Source of the DNA: Schistosoma mansoni
Taxonomy: Eukaryota; Platyhelminthes; Trematoda; Strigeidida; Schistosomatidae
Assembly (NCBI RefSeq): GCF_000237925.1
Contig: NW_017386040.1
Location: 558,001-622,000 of the forward strand
Length of the DNA stretch: 64,000 bases
Direction: 5' to 3'
In this document: positions 35,172-50,100 of the stretch, one piece after another
Position numbering within the stretch: the stretch's first letter is position 1
Layout of the letters: each line of letters opens with the position of its first letter
Program-made: the position numbers and the translations under genes
Notes under the pieces: generated by a model
What the model saw: the letters and a program-made list of their open reading frames with translations, nothing else
Databases searched by the model: none
What the model was told of the DNA's origin: nothing

Positions 35172-38100
35172 AAGTAACTGCTTCTGTCAATTTGGTGTTC
35201 ATCATGTTGTTCTAATGAGGTGTGGCAACATGGACTGAAGCATATATCTGTCTAGTCCTACACTGTAGCTTACTGACTGACTGAATTTTTTTTCTTTACG
35301 TTGACTGTGGTAAAAACGTTCCTCAGATTTATGTCTTCCTTACCGTTACAAAGTATATTAAATGGATGCTTAGCAAAATGACAAAGTTAAAGAGATAAGT
35401 ATTAACTATTGAATGATAAATTTGATTTGTTCAGCTAGACAATAATAAATACAGTAATTTTACTGTAGTTGAATAGTGGCTATCAGTGGAATCCAGGATA
35501 TGATTTTCGACCCATTTGGGGCTCATCATTTGGATGCATGAGCATCGCAATGTGGGTGTTCATAATGAGATTTAAATTAAGTACCTATTAGTTGTTGTTT
35601 TAAATTGATATGATATTTTATAGATCTGCAGACCTTAAAGGGTTTCTAGAATTTTTTCAATAAATGCCTGGTGTTTTTATTTTGTGTTAACTTTGAATAT
35701 TTCTCATACTGAATTTGAAGCAACTTTTGCTAAGAGAATTTCTTGCATGATTTATATAAAGACTTATTTCTAGACAATATCTTCATTAAGGCCGACGTCA
35801 TTTGGAGAATCCTTAACAATCTAAGAAGAAAAATGAACTATTGTTTAGTCCTGGTTTACAAATCCTCAGTAATGTGTATTCGTAAACCATATAAGATTGG
35901 ACTAATTATATTCATGTTTTTTGTTTATTGTGATAACGTTAGACTACTAAACCTATATGGTTTTTAGATTAAATGTAGTTATTGCCAAATCTATACTCAG
36001 TAGATGGTAATTTAATCAGATGTTTTATACTTCAATTATCAAATTCAGGATGTCTTAAATTGAACGAAAAAACAAACTATCCGAAGTTCTTTATTGTTCA
36101 AAAGTCCTATAGAGCGTTTCAATTCTTGACAAAGTTGATCTGTTTAAAAAACAATTTCTACGAACAATTTAAATAGTCATTTATTTGTAATTTTGTTATA
36201 ACTTGTGACCGAATTGATTCCCTGATAATGATCAACGTGACGATGCCACCAATTAGAAAGCAGTGAATTATTGATTGGACCAGTGGCACACGAAACCCGT
36301 ACGAGCAGTCTGGAGCATTTATCAGTCCTGCTTCAGCCTAGCCCAGTCAGTTAAGTTCAGAACAGCCTCTGCTATATGAATCCTTATATTTCAAACATAC
36401 TGAGTTTATATATCAATCAAACGGAACACATCGTACCATCAAATAGAAAACAACATTTGTACAAGATTCAGCTAAATAAGGCTGTGATTAGGGGACATAG
36501 TAAGTGATAGACAGGACATAATTCAAGAACGGTAAATCATATGACAATAGTTCATAAATCAAAATAAACCTCATCTTAAGGGAAACATGAATATGAATAG
36601 TTTAGTTATTTAACAATTATATGATAAAAAAATATATGCATAGTATTAGTTCATAAATGGACCCCAAAATTACCATTGATTATCCGTATCGGGAACATAC
36701 AGGTATTTATTAACAGTTGTCTACGCAAGATACTTCGGATCCGTTGACCAGACACTATCAGCAACAACCTACTGTGGGAGACAACAAACCAGATTACAGC
36801 GGAGGAAGAAATCAGGAAGAAGCGCTGGAAGTGGATAGGACACATATTGAGGAAAGCACCCAACTGCGTCACAAGCCAAGTCCTCACATGGAATCCTGAA
36901 GGCCAAAGGAGAAGAGGAAGACCAAAGAACACATTACATCGAGAAATGGAGACAGACATGAGAAGAATGAACAAAAATTGGATAGACCTAGAAATGAAGG
37001 GTTAGGACAGAGTGGGTTGGAGAATGCTGGTCGGCGGCCTATGCTCCATTGGAAGTAACAGGCGTAAGTAAGTAAGTAAGTATGTATCAGTATCGAGGCA
37101 TAACAAATTTAAATAACAAATGGATTACTTTTAATTGTATACATAATTGTTGCATTTAGAAAAGTATTTATATGTATATATTTATATTTCATTTTGTAGT
37201 GTTAACCAATTTAAAATGTCAAGTGGATAGTGATTGTATACATGTAGTGAATAGTGCATGTCATCCAGGTGCAGGATATTGTGCTTGCCCAGGTGGTACA
37301 ATTTATGTATCTCAGGATAATGCATGTCGTAAGTAGTCATTCAATATATATATATATATATACTACTTATTTGGTTTGAGATTTAAATGTTCATTGTACT
37401 ATTGATAAATATCATAATGACTTGTATTCATTTACTACTGAGCTCAGAAATATATCCATATTTCAACCATTATTTTGTAGGTATAAATATTTCTCCTCAT
37501 CTACTTTAGTCTTAGTACGATTGTAGCGAATATAAAACATGAATGGGGACAATCAAATGTATTTAGGCACAAAATTACAAAATATATCAGTAAAATATGA
37601 GAACCATATAATAAATAGTTAATTTGAAAGCTATCACTCAATTGTCTCAATCTTGACAGTTCCTTCTGCAATCATCAGTCTATCGTCTCCTATTCTCATT
37701 GTTCATGCATTTTCATACCAATTACATTTCGTTCCCGTTCTTTCCTTATCAATCTTCTACTGAAATACATTCAATGCCCGACCATCGTTATATACTACTT
37801 ATAGGGATATAAGTAATCCACACCACACTATGTTGAGTTAATTAACTGATAGACAGTATAAGATAGGATTTGTTGAATGATTCAAATATGATTAAATTTT
37901 CATAGAAAAAAGCCACGAATTCTTTCTTTAAAACATGTATACAGTCAATGTTAAATGAGGATTAGTTGGCAAAAGATAGGAATGGAGGGTTTGCGGAAAA
38001 TGTAGTAGTTTAATAGTTGAATTAATGAGTCGATTTAAGCTAGATCATAATTTAAAACCTGAAAGTACTGAATGACCGCTTCAATCTAGTATGGGACTTT

Positions 38101-41100
38101 TCATCAGTGTGCATCAGCGATCCTGCACGCGTTGCTGAAACCTAGAACCTCCGATTTCTCGCGTGAGGACACTAAACCTCTAGAACTTGTCCGTTGTGAG
38201 GTAGTTACTCACTGAAGACAATGATCGACAGTCATTCAACTTCGTGGATTGGCTGAAGTTAGACAATAACACCGTCGGATGACAGCTCTCGATTTCGAGC
38301 ATTCGTGTGCGAGACCGAATATGCTGAGTTCGATTCTAACATGTGGGATCGTGGATAAGCACTGCTGAAGAATCTTATCATAGGACGAAAAGGCTGTTCA
38401 ATGCTTCTAGGTTTCCAGTGGTGGTCTAGCTTAAATCGACTCATGAATCAAACGATTAAAAACTAGGATTATAAAACTTAAATTGTCAAAAGAACAAGAA
38501 TTATCTATTCTGATCTGTTTTCATCATTAAGAATCCCTTTAACATTGATTTGTCTACTAATGTGGGATGTCAACAGATTATGTGATATTACGATGATGAT
38601 GATGCTTCAAAAGAATCTGTCAACATTTTTCATTTAACTTTAAACGTGAATCCAATCATTCAGTCATATGCTTGGATAGTTCAGGCTTGAAAATTTCTAT
38701 TTAATAAACATTATCTGTATAAGATTTTGTTTTACAGACGACTACATAAATATATTTAATCTATGAAGAATTACTGGTGATTATCTCAGAAAATCAGGAT
38801 TCTAGGGTACAACAATATTTGGCTTGGTTGTTTGGCTGGAAGTTGGTATTAAATGATTGATATAATGCAAAGTGTACTTGTGTTTTAGCTAAATGGTTTA
38901 CTGAAACTTGAAGTAGGATTTCCTGAAACTCAAGGCATATTTTGCAAATAAAAGAAATTTTCGCTCAGATTACATGAAGGTTTCTTGAGACTGATATTCA
39001 CCGCATATTGACTTGTATTTTCTAGTCATTAAAGACTACAGAACTCTAACATAACAGATTTCAAACTGTTGGGGAGTGAATATCCTGAATTCTTACAAGA
39101 TCGCATCCAGAAATATTGAAACTGTTTATCAGTGCGCATATGTGATCCTGCACACAGGCCTGGAAACTACGCGCTCAAACTCTTAACCTCTAGACCATCC
39201 AACGGTGTTAAGTTCTAACTTCAACCAATCCACAAATTTGCGCGACCATCTTCCATTGTCTGAGATACATATCTGGCTCTACCCGACACGGATTAGCAAA
39301 GTCAAAAAAATTCTCATTCTAACATAAGTTTGTTTACTACAGATTTTGATGACTATCAAATACTAGAAATAGTATCTATTTCACTCCCAAAGTCATTCAA
39401 CTATATGAAACAATCATCATTTGTCAATGAGTATTGCATTGATATTTTTTATTATGTCGATTGACGAAAGTAAACTTGTAATTAGAAAGAATTTATTCAT
39501 TACAAATAGTCTGACAACTTGAATTACAACATTGATATTCTATACAATAGGATTATATATTATTATCATATAAAGTAAACAACGAATATGATGTTCCGTT
39601 CATTTAGCTTACCTATTGTTCACCGAATAGAGTATTTCTCTATCATCTACGTCTTCGATTGACTAAGATTTTCAATAACTTATTATAGATTGTCGATTGA
39701 AAGGGTTCAGATAAATTAAAGATATTTGCATATATGATCCAAGATTAGCTACTGAATACTTAAAAACTAACATATATATTCACTTAGTATTGTTTGTTTG
39801 AATCTTCCCAAGTGGCAAGTGGCTATCAGGACTCAGGGGCCGAGTGGATAACGCAATGGCGTTTGAAGCGAAAGGTACTGGGTTCGAGCCCCAGAGTGAA
39901 CATTAACTTTGAGATGCAGGTACATCCAGCTGACGAGCACCAAATAGGACGAAGTGGGCGTCTTGGATTTCACTGATAGCCACTATCCATCTTTGCTTAA
40001 CATATACATTTGCGTAATACTTTAGATCTATTGTTTATTAATTTGAGGCTTCATTTAATCAGGATAAAATAACTGTATGACAGTTTATACTTTTATGAAA
40101 GTTGTTTTTTGAAAATAGTAGTGGGTTATGACGAGTATCAATTTTAAGTTGTAGGTCTGTGAGGATAATTGATTCCTATGGTTTCTATAACGAACTGTCT
40201 AACATAGATAACGATTAAGAACTAACTCCCTTGTCACAAGACTCAATAATTCTCAGTTCAATATTCCGTGAGCACTACTGAGTAATCTCATTACTAAAAT
40301 ATAATAACTATCCAATACTTCCTGGTTTTCAATAGCTGTCTAACTATCCACAGCTTATGATGTAAAGTACTTGACTTTTCCTTTCTCATCGATCACATAT
40401 TGATGAAAACCATGATTAATTCTATTAACCACATAAACCCACACCCACAAATTACAACTTTTACCTCTTGCCATGTAATTAACCTACTTTTACTAGTATT
40501 TCCAAAATTGTGAACATTATAATCTAGATAGTAAGATTTTCGTCAGCATCATCATCACCATCCATCTTTTTTTAATCACATTCTCATGAAACTGATTCTC
40601 AGGGAAAAGTGTCTGTAAGATTAGATCAGTAAAATGTCTAGAATTTTGTAGGGAGAGTTTGTTGATAAAAAACGTTCCACTTCGTGTTTATATGGAAAAT
40701 ATTGGAATGGTATGGTAAAAGTTGAGGATATAATACATTGTAAACTGTGAAATATTGTTAATATATAAGCGGAAATTGTTGTTGAGTACCCTTTTGGATC
40801 TTTTCCGCTTGTTTCAAAACGTTTCCAAAACTTTTAATTCGGTGTATGGAACACAGATTATACATATACTGTAAAGGAAACAAACACATACTAAAATAAG
40901 CTTGGATATTACAGGAAAAGTGAGTGGAAGAATAGGCAGATAGTCATTTACGAACTTTATTGGATGTAATGGGATATTAGCTTAGCCGTATAGCATGGAT
41001 TATTGACTGTGTCCATTATATAATTTGATGAGAAATGACCCTATTTAGTATTCTTATAGTGATTAGAATTTATCAAGTTCAGCTTGAAGTATTTAGGAAG

Positions 41101-44100
41101 GTTAAATAATCTAATTAAGAGAACACAACACTTATGTTTAGAGTTCTCAGCTAATATTTACTTAGTTCCAAATGAACGTAATATATATTCATTTGTATCC
41201 ACGGATAAGTAACGATACTAATCTGCTGCTCTTGTCTTATGTTCATTACCAGTCTAACTGTAGTATGGTCAACTGACTAAACATCTGGACATTGAGATAT
41301 GGTTTTTAAGGTGAAAAAATGTTAAACACAATCAGCAAGAAACCTTGTAACTCGTCACAGACAATCAGAGGGACGAATTGAAGAAAAGAGAGCGAAGCAA
41401 GATGATGCGCACTGGAGAAATCATTTGAGCCAACTCCATTTAATCAAGTGTTAATCGATATTTATCGTCACACAAAAATAAGCTACAGATATATGTGATG
41501 AGTAGGATAAGCAATACACACGCATACACTTACATAAAAAAACAGTCAAGATTAATAAGTGAATATTTGACGAGGCCGAAACGTGACTCAAAAAGAATGG
41601 ATAAATTAGCCTGTCCATAAGCTAGAATAAATTATATAGGCTTAACATAGTAACCGACACTACAATATCACGCATAATCAAGTATACAAAATGTAATACC
41701 ATTTTCTTTTAAGTAGATAGAGATTTTATTTGGTCACAACTAAACTCTCAATCAAAAAAAGAAAAAAAAAGAATCAAAAGTTGGAGGGAAATAAAACACC
41801 AACACTCATAGATACAAATGAATTCCTTTTTCTTTTCTTTTGTTTTGATCAACGAATTCGTTTGTAAAAAACAAACAGAGTAATTCTCTTTCCTCATGTT
41901 GAACTACTATCATAATTTTATTCAGTAGTTAGTTAAAAATATTCGTTTTAAGTAAAAGAAAATAGAAATTTATAATATATACATGTAAAATGTTTGTTCA
42001 TTTGTGTATATGAACTAGTTTAGTTTCTAACTAAGATTGTTTATCACGCAAAAGTTTATTATTTTAGGGTGGGAAGGGGTTCATCGGGGGAGGGGATACT
42101 TTTTTTTTTTTACAAGAGTTTAGTCATTTTTAATATTGATTATTATTGAGTTTCTTCGATAAATAATATAGCAATCGTTTCTTTTTAATGAAAAGAAAAT
42201 GTATTGAAATGTAATTTGGTTATCGGTCATGTGAATATGAATCAATGAAATTTCATTGATTCATATACAAAGATATACATAACATTTATAGTTGATAAGA
42301 TAGAAAATATGATAGATCATACTTCAATTACACTTCGGTTATTTATTCTCTGAAGAAGTACCTTACACTGAGTCACGAAACGTTAGAAAATCTAATTTTT
42401 CTACTCATCGGGATATTATAAATATACTATTTATCGATTACTATATTTGAAATACAATAAGATGTTAAAATATTATGTCGGACGAACAACACAACAACTA
42501 ATAATAAGCTTTTGGTTAATTTTTAAGGCAATTAGCGAACATTCTAATGAATGAGAAGTCATGACTGATGGAATTTGCAATGTCATAAATGAGACAGAAT
42601 ACCTTCTTCAATTTTATAACTAACTAACCAACCGCTATAGTCATTATATATGAAAATTATATTTGAAATTTAAGTAATTCCAATGTTTCTTCCAGCTAAC
42701 TTGTCTGGACCTCTTCAGGGTATTAAATAACCACTATATGTTAAGTGTTTACCAATCATTTATTGTTTGTTTGTTTGATGAATTCATTACTTATCTCTGT
42801 AATCTTGTATTATATAATTAATTTCATAGGACAGTCGGTAGAGAATAATCAAAATCCATTTTGTTTAAAATGTCGACAAGCGAATGGAGTTTGTTATCAT
42901 TATTCTTCTTCTAATCAAATATTGAATGTAAATGATATTAAAAGGTATAAACGTTATGAATATAAAGACCATGATTTAATCCCTTTCAACAGTCCTATAG
43001 ATCTAATATTTAAAGAAATTCTTCAATATACTGAAAAGTAAGTTTCCATTGTTTAGTACTTTTATAGTTATTCTTTAAAGTCATACATACATATAGCCTG
43101 TTTTCTTAAGAATTTTTTAGAATCAGAAGAAGGTTTTGTGGAGATTATGGTGATTTTATATACATGAAATCATGAGTCAGTTGAAGCTAGATCACCATGG
43201 AAAACCTGGAAGCACTGGATGGCCGTTTCGTTCTATTGTGAGACTCCTCAGCAGTGCGCATCCACGATCACGCCTCCCGAGATTCGAACCCAGGTCTGTT
43301 GGGAGATATCAATTCACTGAAGACATTGGTGAATGGTTGCTCAATTTCGCGGATTGGTTGAAGTTAGACATACTGATATTCTAAGTTCTGGCTACTGGAT
43401 TATCATTCATTTTGTATACCATAGATGATAAAAATATATTAAACATTGAATATCTGAAATATCATTCAAAGACATGTTACTTTCTTCATCAATTATCAAA
43501 GAAGAGTGTTTAAATAAGTTACCTTTTTAAATTTTCTGTTGAATCTTTTCAATTTAAACTTTTATTGATAAAGTATCATGTTATACCGTTCGTTTTTCAT
43601 ATTTCAGTACAGAGACATATGGATGTAGTTGTTCACATAATACTGGGATGTTAGTTTCATTTTCAATGAATGATTTAAAAACAAATACAAATCATAGTCA
43701 TTTACAAAAACCTCATCATTCAACATCATTCAACAAAATTAATGAAAATATATCCTTATCAACATATCAACTTGTACAACAACAATTTCCTCAGTGGTAT
43801 TTTTGTAAAGCAATGATGGGTAAGTGAGTTATTGTGATTTAATGAGAAGTTGTTGTTGTTATCTTTTTTTTTAAAACTTGACGGATAATTCCCAATCAAG
43901 CCATAGAAACGTATATATGTAATTGAAAACTTCTGTTCAAGTACTAGTTCCGTGACCAGTTCAGTTCAATCATATCAAGAATGTGAGAGGTGGTAATAAT
44001 GACCATGAAACTTCAAAGTCTTGCTTGTAAAAACTGGAGTAGTCACTGTTGTATACTAGGATTAAATATCAGTTTACTGCTCCTTAGTTGTATAACTAAA

Positions 44101-47100
44101 GTCAACTACAAATGTATAATAATTCAAATTAGTAAAACAAACATTCCTTCCAATTAGATATATCAACGATATTAATGGATATCTAACAATTAGGTTTATA
44201 TACTAGTAAGATATGCTCTTTGTTTTACATCATACGTTTTTTTCGTTTTGTGAATAGTCAGACAGATTTCATCAACCACAGATAGAAAAGGAATCCACCA
44301 GAAATTCACTAAGCTTATTTGTAGTAATCAAAGAACTAAGGTAGGGACAAACAATTTCCTAATAGTGCAACGTTACAGTGTCTTCGTAAATTATGAAAAC
44401 CATACATAAATACTTCATTTTCACATCTTTCCATCAGTTGTCTTTACATCCTTTATGATTCTTACAATTCTCAATCGTTTTTTGTTTCCCTTTCTGTTTT
44501 CTTCAGTTTAATCTTCTCAATCTTATTTTGAAAAGCATTCCGCTTCTGATTGGTGTGACATACCACTTAAATTTGTCAATATAAGTAGTGTACATTGCAT
44601 ATTGACTTATTCTTGTCCATTCTATCTCATATTTTTAATTGTTATTGTTTACCAAAAAGGGGTTTTGTGGAGATTTTACTAATTTTATATAGTTGAAATA
44701 ATAAGTCAATTGAAGCCAGAACACCATGGAAAATCTGGAAGCTCTAGACGGCCGTTTCGTCCTATTGTGGTATGTTGTTATTTACGTTGAACTTTTTGAA
44801 TCAAAACAGTTGATATCTTTATGGGCATTTTTACTTGGATAAATTATAAAAACAATCTGAAATATGAATACAAGAAGAGCGCTGAATAACATTTCTCCTT
44901 ATGAATGATGTTGAATTCTTCTTCTGTTGTTCATTTTGTTCTTAAGACTTTACCATGTTTATGACAAGTATAAGTTTCTACCAGATCAAAAAACGTGATG
45001 ATCAAAAGATTATATCCTTTTTAATGGACAATATGATGACCTTTGTCTTTACTTTTTTCCACACAGATAGTGTTGCACAAGGTGACTGTTTAGTCATTGA
45101 GTACTGTGTTATGCAACAAATTTGAACTTATCAGACATTGGTTGGTTACTTATAAATGTCATATACTCGATTTCTTGAAAATATATTACTAATATTCTTG
45201 ACAAGCCTCTGTGATGTTGCTTTTTTCTAAACAAGATAATACTTATCATGGTTTTACAATAAGTTATGAATCCCCCTTTTATCAAATCACTATAAAGAAA
45301 CTATTTTGATTTGCATAAGAACAAAATCGTAGAAGAATCTTCCTCTCAATTAAACAACCTGAATATTTAAGCCTTGGCAACTAATTCTTAAATGAATTTT
45401 TTATTTTAAAAATAATTGAAAATTATCACTAATATAGATTATTTCTTATATAAATACTGGATTTTTTATCATATGAGGTAAACTTAAGCAAATATGTGAT
45501 TTCATATGGTGTTGTTTATTTGTATCTTTTCAGAGTGAACAACAACTCTGAGATGCAGGTACATCCAGCTGACGAGTCCTAAATAGGACAAAACGCGAGT
45601 CCTGGATTCCACTGCTAGCCATTATCCATCTTTACATATACATATGTGATTTATTTCTTAATTTTAAACTTTTCAACATATTTATTGTTGACCACACCAC
45701 TTTGGGTGTGACGTATTTTCCTTGATAATCAAAAAGCAAACATTGTACATGAAGTTCATCACACCAAAAGTCATTAATTATAACGTATCTTAGATGTTTC
45801 CATATAATTAGTGCTTAATGATAGATTGTATTTTTGTTTTAAACACAATATTTGTTTATTAAATTGGTTGACTTAACAACTGTAGTACTATTAATAATTA
45901 AATGTTTGATTTCATTTGTTAGGATGGAGTATTATGACTGTTATTATCATTAGCTTTATTCAATATTACATTATTGGTATAATATAGAATTCTCAGAACA
46001 AAGTATTTCAACAAGTTTCCATTTCTTACTTCTTGATTGATTCTGATGACAAATATTAAGTGATCACCAGTTAGAAGTTAACAGTCTAGTCAATCGACAT
46101 CTAAATAATATATATCCTTTTTAGTGCATATCACCAGCAACTACGATATCTCTGATTAGGCATTTTGTAATTTAAACAACGAGAGATTGTACAGGAACTC
46201 ACCTGAATAGGTTATGCGATTAATAGCCATAATAATGTATTAAAACAAACAAAATTTGATAACTTGTTGAAATATCTGTATGGCAGTGACAGGTAGTCCA
46301 GATGTTCATACGGGCCGCTTTTTCACTTAGCTCTTTAAAACTTAGTATATCACTGATATGTTTGTTCCTGGCAACGTAAGATGGTGATATACTAATATTT
46401 AAATCAATTCTCAAAAGTAAATTAACTTCACTAACTGGTGTTAGTGACTATATTGGACTTTCTATATCGTTCGAAACTTAAAGTATTCTTAGAATTACAT
46501 ATATGATAATTATAGAGCGTTTTTTTCTGTAAATATACCATAAGTGATTGTTTTAAGATTATGTATGTGTTCATATAGTTCTGTAATGTTGTTAGCGGGA
46601 AATAAACCGGATTAAGGCACGCTATGTGCATGATCGTGCCGGCGCACTCTGGTTAGCTACTTCAGCTCTGGCAGATTATTGGAGAAACATCTAGAAGCTT
46701 TTTATGCACATACTATAAATATATGAACGTTTTTCTAACGATTGATTGCTGTTCACCTACACTTATTATTTTGAATACAATTTCGTTCCTGTTCAACGTG
46801 TTCTGATTTTGGGGTCTTGTTAACTGTCATTCTATAAGAATACTAAGCAATAGGAGTAGCTGGATCGTTTAGTAGCAATACAATTATAACAAATGTATGT
46901 TGTACAACGTTCAAAATGATTGTTTCGAAATGAATATTCATATCAAGGCGGTGATTATCAGCCATTTTCTATCTGATTTAGACAAATAAGTCTATTCAAA
47001 GAATTTTACGTAGTTTAGATTTTATTTACTGAAAAATCCCTACCATTTTAGAACATAGATATGTGAACAAAGAATAAATTCTCTTCAGGTTCTACAATCA

Positions 47101-50100
47101 TATATGCAAATTATTGATCCAATAAGTGGCCAAGTTTTACAAAAAAAATACATCGTTTGAAGTTATAGCATATGCGTTTCCGATTATAATATTTAAAATA
47201 AAATCTTTAATTGAAATCATGAATCGATCAGTATTAGATCACAAGTGAAATTCTAGAGGCACTGTATGGCCGTTTTACCCTCATACAGGACTCCTCAGCC
47301 GTATGCATCTACGAACCTGCGCGCGAGACTTAGGACTTCCAGTCTCTAGATTATTGAGCCCAAATCCAGTGGTGCCAATATCTAACTTCAATCGATCCAT
47401 GATCTTGCTCAACCTTTCATTCATAGTTTGAGGTGGACAACTTTCTCACATCCGACACGTATTGCACTCCACTGGTCACAGCTTCGCACTATATGTATAT
47501 ATATTACAAACAATCCTAAATTCATATACTATAATTATTCAACCATGCATTTTGCTTTAAACCTGTCAATTTATTCGATTATTATTTGGATACATAATTG
47601 TAGAACCTAAAGAGAACTCACTCAAAAGGATGTTCTTTGTCCATATATTTGTATTTTAATTTAGATCTTCATGTTCTTTTAGTTAAGTAGTGTGGTGTTG
47701 GCTACTTATATCCACACAAATAGTATATAACGATGGTTGGGCATTGAATATGTCTCAGTAGAAGATCAATAACGAAAGAACGGTAACGAAACGTAATTGG
47801 TACGAAAACGCATGAACAATGAAATCAGAAGAAACAGTTAAGATTGAAACAATTGATTGAGAAGCAAAGATGGATAGTGGCTAGCAGTGGAATCCAGGAC
47901 GCGCGTTTCGCCCTATTTGGAACTCGTCAGCTGGATGTACTTGCATCTCAGAGTTGATGTTCACTCTGGGACTCGCACATTATGCACATATACCAATAAG
48001 AGACTAACCAGTTGCAGTCCTAAACATCAATGGGAAAATACAAACAAACAATACTAAGTGAATTGATTGAAAGTTTAAAAATTAACTATTTACAGTATGG
48101 TTGTCAGATTTTACTAAGATGTTCTGTAATTTCGTGTCCTAATACATTCGTTTGTCCCCCACTCGTCTTCTTAATCACTACAGTTGTTTTTCCGATGTGA
48201 ACAAGACAAAATGCAAAGATGAATGCAATCATATTGTTATTACGTAATTTGAATTTTCTTAGATACATACCACAACCTTATAGTTTCATATATATTTTCA
48301 ATAGTTGAGATCATGAGCTAATTGAAACCAGACCATCATGGACAACCTGGAAGAACTGGACAGCCGTTTCGTCGTATCGTGGGACTGCTCAGCAGTGCGC
48401 ATCCACGATTCTGCCTTACGAGATTCGAACCCAGGACCTATCAGTTTTGCGCGCGAGCGCTTAACATCCAGACAACTGAGCCGGCTCATGATCTCGACTA
48501 TTGTAATTACTATAATATTCCCAAAACCCCTTCTGATACATTCATATATATTGCTTAAATTCATTTCAGTTTGTTTTCTTATATTTAATTTAATATAATT
48601 TTCATTTTATTTAATTTTTTTAGTTGATTTATGGGAATATTGTAACAATATTGATTTATTATGTCGAAGTAAAAATGCACGTTGTATTAAAACAGACAAT
48701 GAATTAGATTTGATTCGATTCACATGTCAGTGTATACCTGGTTATATACCAGTTTATCAAAATCATTTAGATTATTATGAATGTTGTAAGTAGTCTATTC
48801 TATAAACTATTATTTTGTTAGTTTAATTTTAAAGAAATTAGTATCTGTGATTGGTTCCAAGAGGTATTTCCTGGAGTTCTAGTGAGAAACAGTGATCAGT
48901 GGAGTTCAATCGGGTCTGTTGTGAGATAATAACTCACTGAAAACAATGGTTCACGGTTGCTCAATTTTGTGGATTGGTTGAAGTTAGACATTAACACCGT
49001 TGGATGCCGACTGGCTCAGTGGTCTAGTGGTTAAGCGCTCGCGCGCGAGACTGCTAGGTCCTGTGTTCGAGTCTCACGAGGCGATTTCGTGGATGCGCAC
49101 TGCTGAGGAGTCTCACAATAGAACGAAAAGGCTGTTCAGTGCTTCCAGGTTTTCCATGTTCTTCTAGATTTAATTGACTCATGATTTCAAGTATAAAACT
49201 AGTATTTACTTATAGTATTATTTCGATAGTGTAATAAGAAGACAAAGATTATCAGATCTATGTAGTGATATATTAGCGTAATACATTTCGAACATTCTGA
49301 TCACACATATACTTGTTAAGAACATTCATATATAAAAATAAAAGGTCAACCACACTGGAAATAGGTGGTACGAGGAGACAAAGATAATAATAATAATAGT
49401 AATTTGGAAACAATTTGAAACCTACTCACTCTGGGTAATAAGCTAATATTACCAGGGTAGGTTTAAGGTGAGAACAAACTGTTTTTGAATAAACAAAGGG
49501 GGTTTGAATTTCCGTATGGCTAAGGCTTAAATAAACCTTAGTATATACCCTTTCACACTTTTATACAACACCACAAAAGCCGAGTTAAGAACAATCTTAT
49601 TACATTATGTTTATGATGAAATTTCGATGCAAATTAGGTAGCGACATTAAAAGTTATTTGTTCAGATTAGTTGTACATAACTTGATGAGAATCAAATTTT
49701 AACGATTTAGATATGATAAAAACGTGTTATTTTGTTAGTATTCTAAATACAAAACGCTTAATTAGGTTGTGCTTGATACTGGAATCAAGAATTTGATAAC
49801 ATGTAGTTGTAAGGATGGCCCACGGGTGAACTCTAGGAAGCTTTAGGAAGCTCAGAAAAAGTCGAAGATATACCATCCATTCGTCTTTTGGAAAAGCATT
49901 TCATAATCTCTACGTGTAGTTCCCCTATTGGACATACGCTAAAAATGCCCTACATGAGGATTGGATAACTATGATGACGATTTCGTTTTTACTAAAACTA
50001 TAAATACCTGTGGAGTTTGGTACCATATTTGACACTGTTTGGAATAGTGTTCCTTTCTATTATATTTTGTCTTGTCATTTGCGATTTGGAGGGTTCTAGA

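Larger units (their letters stand above)
47690..48175 (+). repeat. family F copy split by a SINE
   Basis: Left arm 47690-47860 (cttatatccacacaaatagt) and right arm 48061-48175 (cattcgtttgtcccccactc) match the uninterrupted copy at 2522-2815. Confidence 0.75.

Noticed and set aside
48848-49195. tRNA gene suggested by clean A and B boxes (also at 7331-7385 and 39830-39895)
   Set aside because: No cloverleaf with acceptor and anticodon stems can be drawn; the boxes sit in repeated SINE heads followed by a ribozyme and tail.
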